From Leptodactylus fallax (taxonomy: Eukaryota; Chordata; Amphibia; Anura; Leptodactylidae), in NCBI GenBank assembly GCA_947044405.1, contig CAMRHE010000021.1:5998501-6062500 (forward strand): a stretch of DNA of 64,000 nt, written 5' to 3'. Of the stretch, positions 1-64,000 are shown in pieces. Position numbers and translations under genes: made by a program. Numbering within the stretch: the stretch's first letter is position 1; every line of letters begins with the position of its first letter. Under the pieces are notes generated by a model. That model was not told the origin of the DNA and made no database searches. It was given only the letters and a program-made list of their open reading frames with translations.

Positions 1-689
1 CATAGCTCATACATTATTTTTTTGTTACATTAAGCCTACTGATCTATAAATATTACAACTACTTTTTGCAGCATCAGAGCTGCCTGTGTACTGACCTTCC
101 ATGCTCTGGCACTACATTGACTCAGCCACAATAATGACAATAGCCTTGGGATTTTCTGATAGGAAAGAGACACTATAGGTGCAGCCCGAACATGGCATTC
201 ATAATGACACAGCAGCTAGTACACTTGCTCCTAGTGACTACAATAGCTGGCCACTTCAACTGAGATCTCTTTCTCTCCCTTACATATATTGGGAGTCAAG
301 ATAGGCCTATATATGTGCTGTACATACATTACATGTGGGCAAACACCAACTATGTGCCCAGCCAGCACATGGTTCATATATGAAATGTACGACCTCAGTC
401 CTGCTGATATTCACCTGTGTAGCTCTGCCTGCTATCCCATGGATAGAACTGTATTCTATCAATACTTGTATAGTAGAAAGAGGTGATGTCTATTGTTGCA
501 ATAGGATGTTGATATAGACTGACGGACACTCAATTTGGATCTCACTCTCCTTTACATACTTTAGGAGCTGAAATAGGCCTATATATGTGCTGTATTTATA
601 TACTATATGTGGGCAAATATTAACCATATGCCCAGTATGTATAATAATAATTTTAGCTTCACTATCATTAAACTGTACATTTCTCCCTA
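1..689. repeat. Noncoding; diverged direct repeats
   Basis: Segments near 270-361 and 535-634 are diverged direct copies, sharing ATAGGCCTATATATGTGCTG and a following TGTGGGCAAA. GCTGATATAGACTG-like blocks recur at about 507-520 and 940-955. No exon or known element was recognised. Confidence 0.45.
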
Positions 690-850
690 CTTTTCTACAG
701 TGAGGGCCCTCACTCCTATTGTTTGATATATTTATTTCATTGTCACATTGTAATGTCTCATATTGTCTGTTCATGTGTCCTCTGATTTGTAAAGTGCTAC
801 GGAATATGTTTGTGCTATATAAATAAAGTTTATTATTAATATTATTATAG
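690..850 (+). repeat. Interspersed 'chain-link' repeat copy
   Basis: It ends TGCTATATAAATAAAGTTTA plus an ATT-rich tail after AAAGTGCTACGGAATATGTT. This is the opposite-orientation relative of the repeat at 8690-8760 and resembles a repeat very common in frog genomes. Confidence 0.6.
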
Positions 851-1372
851 AATTATACTTATATATAACTTATACAGTAGCTGGAGTTGGTGTCTTTTCA
901 TGCCTGCTTTAGCACAGCAGTAGGATCGTTACAATGGGACGCTGATATAGACTGCAGTATTTTATCTACATAGTGACAGGTTGCTGCTGCTCAAGTGACC
1001 TTATTGATTCCTCACCTGCCTATCTTTGGGGTGGTGGATAGTTACTAATAGGGGATACTCCACCCTCTAACAGACAGCATACATCTGTCTCTATCTGATG
1101 TTTTCATTGTTTTTACTGGGATTACATATTTATTCAATAATCAACTAAAAGTTAACTTTTACAACATGTTTTTTTTCTCCCATATCTACTCTTCATCTCT
1201 TTACCCTTTTCCCTTACTGTTTTTCTTTCCATTATACTTATTGCCCTTGTGAGTTTGCCATTTCCATCCTGCCAGGCCATTACAGTATGATGAAACATGC
1301 CAGTGATACCATGTAATAACATGTTTTTGCAGTTCCCAGTGCAATATATATATATATTTTTTTTTTTTGTAG

Positions 1373-59191
<57,819 letters not shown>

Positions 59192-59199
59192 TCATTATT

Positions 59200-59205
59200 A
59201 ATAAA
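59200..59205 (+). promoter_or_regulatory. Candidate PKD1L3 poly(A) signal
   Basis: AATAAA lies 8 nt after the stop codon, with ATTAAA at 59274-59279 as a second candidate. Either would give a very short 3' UTR. The signal actually used cannot be read from the sequence. Confidence 0.45.
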
Positions 59206-59407
59206 ATTGAAGTCTGATTGGAAGCTATTGCAGTAGAGAAACAGACAAGGGCGCTGCTCATGTTTATAATATAATTAAAGAGTTCGTTTACTGGCAGCAA
59301 ATATTCTCATTCTTGGTATATACGTATTTTATAGTCTTGGGGGAAATCTTCAAGACATCTCATTTCCTCTCTATACTGATTCAACAAATGCTCTAGAAGG
59401 CCACAGC

Positions 59408-59413
59408 TTTATT
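59408..59413 (-). promoter_or_regulatory. Candidate IST1 poly(A) signal
   Basis: TTTATT on the + strand is AATAAA on the IST1 strand, about 390 nt after the IST1 stop. It is a candidate only. Confidence 0.35.
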
Positions 59414-59800
59414 TTTAAGAAGAGCACACTCATACAAGTCTGTAAATGTTATGTACAAGGTTAGAAAATCAGGTAGGGAAGCAGCTCATTATCGTTTTAG
59501 CAGAAATAAGTCCTTTGGGTCTCACTTTGACATTCCCGCATAACAGAGAAAATATGGCGTCCTCACCAAGGCCATTGGCGCCAGACTAAAAATCAGTCTG
59601 GCTCTTTTTTTGCCACAGCCACTGAATATTGAGTTTAGGGGCAATCAACACATCAAACCTGTATTGGGGAAAACCATATTCAACCTCAGTTAAAGGACTT
59701 GTGAGCAGATTCTCTGCTTATAATGTACATAGGATGGTTTGTACTATCTCCTGGGCACAGGTCAGGTTCAGGTGTGGAGAGACTGGAGAATATGGCAAAC

Positions 59801-59988
59801 TTAAGTTTTCTTCTTCAGCTCCTCAAATCTGCGTGACAGGTCATCAAAATCAATGTCTTCTGAATTAGAAGTGCCAGCTCCAGCAGAAGCAGCGGGGAGG
59901 GTGTCTGGAACAGAGGGCAATTCTGGAAGGACAAAGTTATCCGGTATTTTTGTTCGTGGTTTAGCAATTGGTAGTAGATTTCCCGGAC
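59801..59988 (-). CDS. IST1: IST1 last exon: MIM2, MIM1 and stop
   Basis: Acceptor TTCTTTAG on the - strand. It reads PDNFVLPELPSVPDTLP, then SEDIDFDDLSRRFEELKKKT, and TAA at 59803-59801. MIM2 (LPELPSVPD) and MIM1 (LSRRFEELKKK) are intact. Confidence 0.95.
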
Positions 59989-62900
59989 CTAAAGAAACAA
60001 AGAAGTGGGGATAGAGATGGGATATTACTATGAATCAAGGAATCACAACAAACCATCACTTATCTCTACTAAAGATGCTAATCCTTATACACACCATCTT
60101 GAGGAGGAGCATTTGCTTGAGGCCCACTATCACCAATCTGTTGGAGAAAGACATTAGGTTAAAGTGTAGCACAGCTTTTGCAGCACACAACTGTCTTATG
60201 GCTCATGTATGGGCTTGTTCTGTAACATCTGTATTAGGCTCAGGCCTATGTTTGAATCCATAAGGAGTCTGTGCTATTTATTGTTCAGGGTCCCTGCCTA
60301 TGGAACAGCAATCTGCATGACCCCCATATATTTGAGGTTCCATTCTTATAACCTATTAATATTAACCCCCTAAGCACACAGCAATTTTCCACTTTCACCA
60401 TTATTTTCAACCTGTGACTTTTATTTTTTTTAGATTTCCAAATACAGTGGGGTCTTTTTGTCCAAAGAAAGTTGTAGTTTTTCCTGATTCCCCAAAATGG
60501 CATGTTTGACAAGTGTAATGCAATTATTCATATTTTTGGGAGTTAAAGATTGAAAATTTGGCTATTGAAAATAAACTTTTTTTTTTTTTTTGGTGCTACG
60601 TTTACAATATTACCATATTTTTTTGTAAAAAAAAAATAAAATAATTTGTTTTACTTTTATTTTTAAACCTCTTATTGCATGTGTGTTTGAACTCTAGGAG
60701 GTCTGATTGCTCATACAATATATCACAATACTGCATTGCAGTATAGCGTAAGATTCCTGCTCTTCTATTATACACTGCCGAAAAGCTCACTGATGGCAAG
60801 CCTGGGAGCCTTCAATAGGCTACTGGCTTTCACAGCAATATATCGCCACCAGTCGATGACATTCTGGTCCAATATGGCCACAACTGTTTAGATGCCTTGG
60901 ACACAACTGACCAAGGAATCTAAAGGGTAACCAGCCGAGATCGGTTCAGAAACTGTTTGAGGCGCCTGCTGTATAATACAGCTGGCACTCACTCCGTATG
61001 GAGAGGACTCAGCTCCTAAGCCTTCTCCATACTCCCCGCACATCATCGTGACGTACTATTTGATTATGTGTCATTAAGGGATTAAACATGTAAGACCAAT
61101 AGAAAAGTTTTACCAGCTTTTTTGTAAAAAAGCTGGTAACAGTTTAACACTTTAGAAAAGTGACACTTAGGTGAACATGAAATATACAGAGAAGAGAGCT
61201 GTAAGAACACGTGTTAGTCTCTACCTCTGAAACAACAACGTGCATCTCATACATGCTCTACTACTTACAGACTCATATGTAGGAGGCATAGATGGTATTG
61301 GTGGGGGCCCCATACCCATTGCTGGAGGAGTTTGGTTACCAAAAGGTTGATAGATTCCCACAGGGGGTCCATTGAAAGTCTCCTGTTGTAAGACATATTT
61401 AACCTATGATTTTAAGGAACACTTCAAAGAAAACTTAGCATAGTTTGGATGTTGCTTGGATATTTTCTGCAATAATCTCATACAGTTATGGAGTGATTAA
61501 AGTTACACTGCCAGACTGTAGTACCCTGTGCAGCCTCTCCAGAGTATGGGGTTTGATATAATTTCTTAATAGTAAGCACTGTGACAACACCTTGTGGTGT
61601 GCACTGTATATATTCTGCCTGACAAAGGCTACACAAAACGACACTTTAAGCCACAGGGAGCCTCAGGGCAGCATGTATGTGCCAAAACTAACACAAGAGC
61701 TTTTCTAAAACACTCCACAAAATAAACAAAGCAACCTAAATGCAAAACTTTACAAAGCTTATCAAAGGAAAATTAAGTTTTGTACTGGCAGTAAACTTTA
61801 TAAAGGGGTATTGTCATATAAATTGATGGCATGTTACTAAACCATGGAATTGGTTTAGGAGTGTGGGAGTCTGACCTCTGAGAAGGAAGGGTTTGCAGCA
61901 TTGATTAAGCGATGTGGCCCCTTTACAGCAGTGCACTGATCACCCACTGTGTAGTGGAACTACAGCACAACCTTATTCCAGTGAACAGTGTTAATTGCAG
62001 TTCCCCACACAGTGAATGGCTTGGAGCACTGCTATCCGCTATCCTCGGAAATACAGTATAGGGGCCGCAGCACTAAGCCAGTGCTAGCACCCCTTTCAAT
62101 CTCAGAATTGCTGTGGGTCCCAGAACTCAGATCCCTGTCTCATATATTGATGCAACTGCCAAGCAAAGAATAAATTAAGAGGTGGCTTTGCCTCTAACGA
62201 AGTTAAGGAAACAACTGAGCAAGCCCATAAATTCTCAGCCTTGATGCGCTTGCAACCTCATCCAGCGGACTGGGGTCTGAGGACCTCTTCTCCACTCAAG
62301 GGCAAGTTGCAGAGGTGAGACCCATGTCTATTTAACATTTATTGCACATCCTGTCGACATGCCATAAATATCTACACCTTTAAATATCTTGCTATTTGGA
62401 AATTATGTCACATTATCCCCACAAGGTACTAACCTATTTTTACACTGAATGATAATAAAGGCATTATAAAAATTTTAGGTGAAATAACAATTCATGTCAC
62501 AGGTTCAGAACTATATTAGTAAATAGCATCACATACATACCGGACCACCAGGTGCAGGGTAATTGAATGGTATTGTAGGGGTGGGCATCTGCATAGCTGG
62601 CACAGTTGGCAAGGCCACTCCAAATCCTCCACCTCCTCCACTGCCACCACCTCCTCCTTTCTTTATGTCATCAGAAAATCCAACATCTATAAGATCTGCC
62701 TCAACACCTGTGGGAACCTCGGCCTTAAATTGTAATAGAAGGTGGAGATTGTAAGTGTACAAGTAAATATGAAGGAGTAAATTTAGAAGACTATCATTAC
62801 TCACAACATTAGATATTTCAACTGCAATATATCATTTTAACAAAGATATACTTGTTCTATATGACTTTACTGGAACATTCTTAATTTATTTTGTTTGCCT

Positions 62901-63840
62901 GTCTTTCTGAAAAGACATAATAGGAGGGGGGCAGGGACCAGAATGGTTGCTTTGGAAACTTCTCCATTAGGTACACTGTGTGTTCCAACAGAAATAAAAT
63001 CCTTTCCTCTTAATATGACCATCAATATATTTTATCAGCACTCATTAATGGATCTTATTCTACCACACTGTAGAATAATGACCGCAAAAACAATGGCTGC
63101 AGAAACAGCCTGGCTATCACAAGAGAATGATTACATAAAATGGTATTTTACGTGATTGATGGGTGACATGTCACATGACCATGCTGCCCCTAGTAACTCG
63201 AAGAACGTAATTGCTATTTACACTATGTTCACATCTGATATCTGCCTTCTGCGAATTAGTCTAAAAAAAAAAAAAAAAAAAAAAACAACCAACCAACAAT
63301 GGACTGAAATGGTTACACAGCGCATACCATAATCCGTCTTCTTTGATCTGTCAAAAAAAAGGTGTTTGTTGGTGTCTATTTTTGGCGGATACTTTCTTTT
63401 TTTTTTTTCCCAGAGAAGAATGAAGAGGGAAAATGGCTTGCAAAACAGACACAAGTGCTGCAAATCCGACTTTTGTCTCCGTACAAAAGGTTTGTTCCCA
63501 TCCCTCCAATGAAGAACTAAACATCATCCATTCTGAAATTTTTAGTCTTCACCTACCATAACCACAGAATCTGGTTCATAGGGCACATTGTAGTTCTTAG
63601 CAATCTCAATAAGGTATCTCTCTACCAGGATTTTTGGTGGAGCCTCCACACTCAACTTGTGCATCAGCTATAAAAAAGAAAACAGAAAATACAAGAGTTT
63701 CAAAACTAGATGACACCTTGTGAAATAAAATGCCACCCAGTGACACTGGAACCTACCCTGTCATTGACAGTTCCAATCTGGTTTGTCCTGCACAGTTTGC
63801 CATATTCTTTGCTATACTTTGCACAGAGTTGATCAGCAAC
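59801..63840 (-). CDS. IST1: IST1 (ESCRT-III associated factor), C-terminal 240 residues, 6 exons
   Basis: IST1 is a cytosolic ESCRT-III-like protein acting in endosomal sorting, abscission and tubule fission, and it recruits VPS4, LIP5 and spastin through C-terminal MIM motifs. Exons in gene order: 63840-63757, 63667-63557, 62723-62541, 61382-61269, 60137-60095, 59988-59801. Phases join throughout and all introns are GT-AG. The reading includes SKEYGKLCRTNQIGTVNDR, KLSVEAPPKILVERYLIEIA, VEADLIDVGFSDDIKKG, LPELPSVPD (MIM2) and LSRRFEELKKKT-stop (MIM1), all recognisable from vertebrate IST1. The N-terminal part of the helical ESCRT core is beyond the right edge. The orientation toward PKD1L3 matches human chromosome 16. 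Confidence 0.95.
60095..60137 (-). CDS. IST1: IST1 43-nt exon in the linker
   Basis: Acceptor CTCCAACAG, donor GTGTGT. It encodes IGDSGPQANAPPQD plus one base, joining in frame on both sides. The residues differ from the human linker at this place, so the exon rests on splice signals and phase. Confidence 0.75.
60361..61085. mobile_element. Short TTAA-flanked element in an IST1 intron
   Basis: It starts TTAACCCCCTAAGCACACA and ends TGTGTCATTAAGGGATTAA, near inverted repeats with TTAA at both ends. It shares termini with copies A and B but has a different, shorter interior. Confidence 0.6.
61269..61382 (-). CDS. IST1: IST1 exon: proline-rich linker
   Basis: 38 codons in phase 0, acceptor CTTACAACAG, donor GTAAGT. 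It reads FNGPPVGIYQPFGNQTPP and IPSMPPTYES, equivalent to the FNG.P.G.YQ.F and PP.YES of human IST1. Confidence 0.93.
61383..62540. other. IST1 intron, nothing recognised with confidence
   Basis: About 61820-62160 (AACTACAGCACAACCTTATT, AGTGAATGGC) may be a diverged copy of the dispersed repeat at 12570. No exon. Confidence 0.35.
62541..62723 (-). CDS. IST1: IST1 exon: DLIDVGF segment and Gly-rich linker
   Basis: 61 codons, acceptor AATTTAAG, donor GTATGT. AEVPTGVEADLIDVGFSDD is followed by a Gly-rich run (KKGGGGGSGGGGGFG) and a Met/Pro-rich stretch. The Gly run is longer than in the human protein as I recall it. Confidence 0.93.
62724..63556. other. IST1 intron, low-complexity runs only
   Basis: A runs near 63263-63284 and T runs near 63399-63408. 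No exon or known transposon was seen. Confidence 0.4.
63557..63667 (-). CDS. IST1: IST1 exon: end of ESCRT-III-like core
   Basis: 37 codons in phase 0, acceptor TTTTATAG, donor GTAGGT. It reads LMHKLSVEAPPKILVERYLI and then EIAKNYNVPYEPDSVVM, nearly identical to mammalian IST1. Confidence 0.97.
63757..63840 (-). CDS. IST1: IST1 exon: ESCRT-III-like core segment
   Basis: 28 codons in phase 0, acceptor TTACTGCAG, donor GTAGGT. It reads VADQLCAKYSKEYGKLCR, highly conserved IST1 core. The next upstream exon is outside the window (63841-64000 is intron). Confidence 0.97.
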
Positions 63841-64000
63841 CTGCAGTAAGGGAGATGTAGAGTCACATGTCAGACAATGGACAGTCCAAGTAAAGTTATC
63901 GAAGGTCTAATTCACGCCGGGCAATCTGATAGTGTGAAATAAATATATACAGTTGAAACCAGAGGTTTACATATACTATATAAAAAGACACATATGCATG

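Larger units (their letters stand above)
59192..59800. other. Intergenic space between convergent PKD1L3 and IST1 stops
   Basis: 609 bp hold both 3' UTRs. No repeat or open frame of note was seen. Because each gene's plausible poly(A) signals fall inside the space, the transcripts may overlap. Confidence 0.6.

Noticed and set aside
62563..62754. Proline-rich plus-strand ORF
   Set aside because: It is antisense to the Gly-rich IST1 exon.

Overview
This window is nuclear DNA of a vertebrate, almost certainly an anuran amphibian. The reasons are split genes with GT-AG introns, a high load of Tc1/mariner transposons, a Penelope-like retroelement, a CR1-type LINE, and several interspersed repeats whose signatures I associate with frogs (AGAGATGAGCGAA termini, TTAACCCCTTA termini, the 'chain-link' ATATAGCGCCAACATATTCCGCA repeat). 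The species was not determined.

Two host genes are present. (1) On the + strand, 22 coding exons from 1373 to 59191 encode the C-terminal 1249 residues of a polycystin-1-like protein. In order they hold a GAIN-like stretch, the GPS autoproteolysis site, TM1, a PLAT domain, TM2-5, and a six-helix TRP-like channel module with the polycystin extracellular (TOP) domain, then a short tail and a stop. Every splice phase joins without a break. The N-terminal ectodomain lies before the window. (2) On the - strand, six exons from 63840 down to 59801 encode the C-terminal 240 residues of the ESCRT-III-associated protein IST1, ending in its MIM2 and MIM1 motifs. The genes converge tail to tail with 609 bp between stop codons. 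Human PKD1L3 and IST1 have the same arrangement, which identifies the polycystin as PKD1L3 rather than PKD1L1 or PKD1L2.

The introns are largely mobile DNA. Intron 1 (1590-9777) holds a Tc1 element with 200-bp inverted repeats, a 3.8-kb TTAA-flanked repeat and two copies of a small inverted-repeat element. Intron 2 ends in a 1-kb inverted repeat around a tandem array. Intron 8 contains a three-layer nest: an old Tc1 element interrupted by a Penelope-like element (with a 13-bp target duplication), itself interrupted by a nearly intact Tc1/mariner element. Introns 10 and 11 hold minisatellites, Tc1 derivatives and hammerhead-ribozyme-like retroelement remnants. Intron 13 holds a 2.4-kb CR1-type LINE. 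Intron 16 (33254-42738) carries a hAT element with an internal minisatellite, degenerate Tc1 remnants, a Harbinger transposase gene split by two Tc1 insertions, and another Tc1 copy. Intron 18 has an inverted copy of the TTAA repeat. Intron 19 has two more Tc1 elements, a 193-bp palindromic MITE and the best-formed hammerhead-like fold. All transposase and reverse-transcriptase genes seen carry at least one disabling lesion, except a Tc1 ORF near 51 kb that stays open despite an apparent internal deletion.

No CRISPR array, operon, phage or new multi-gene system is present. The most interesting material is transposon structure and the ribozyme-like motifs, not a novel host pathway.
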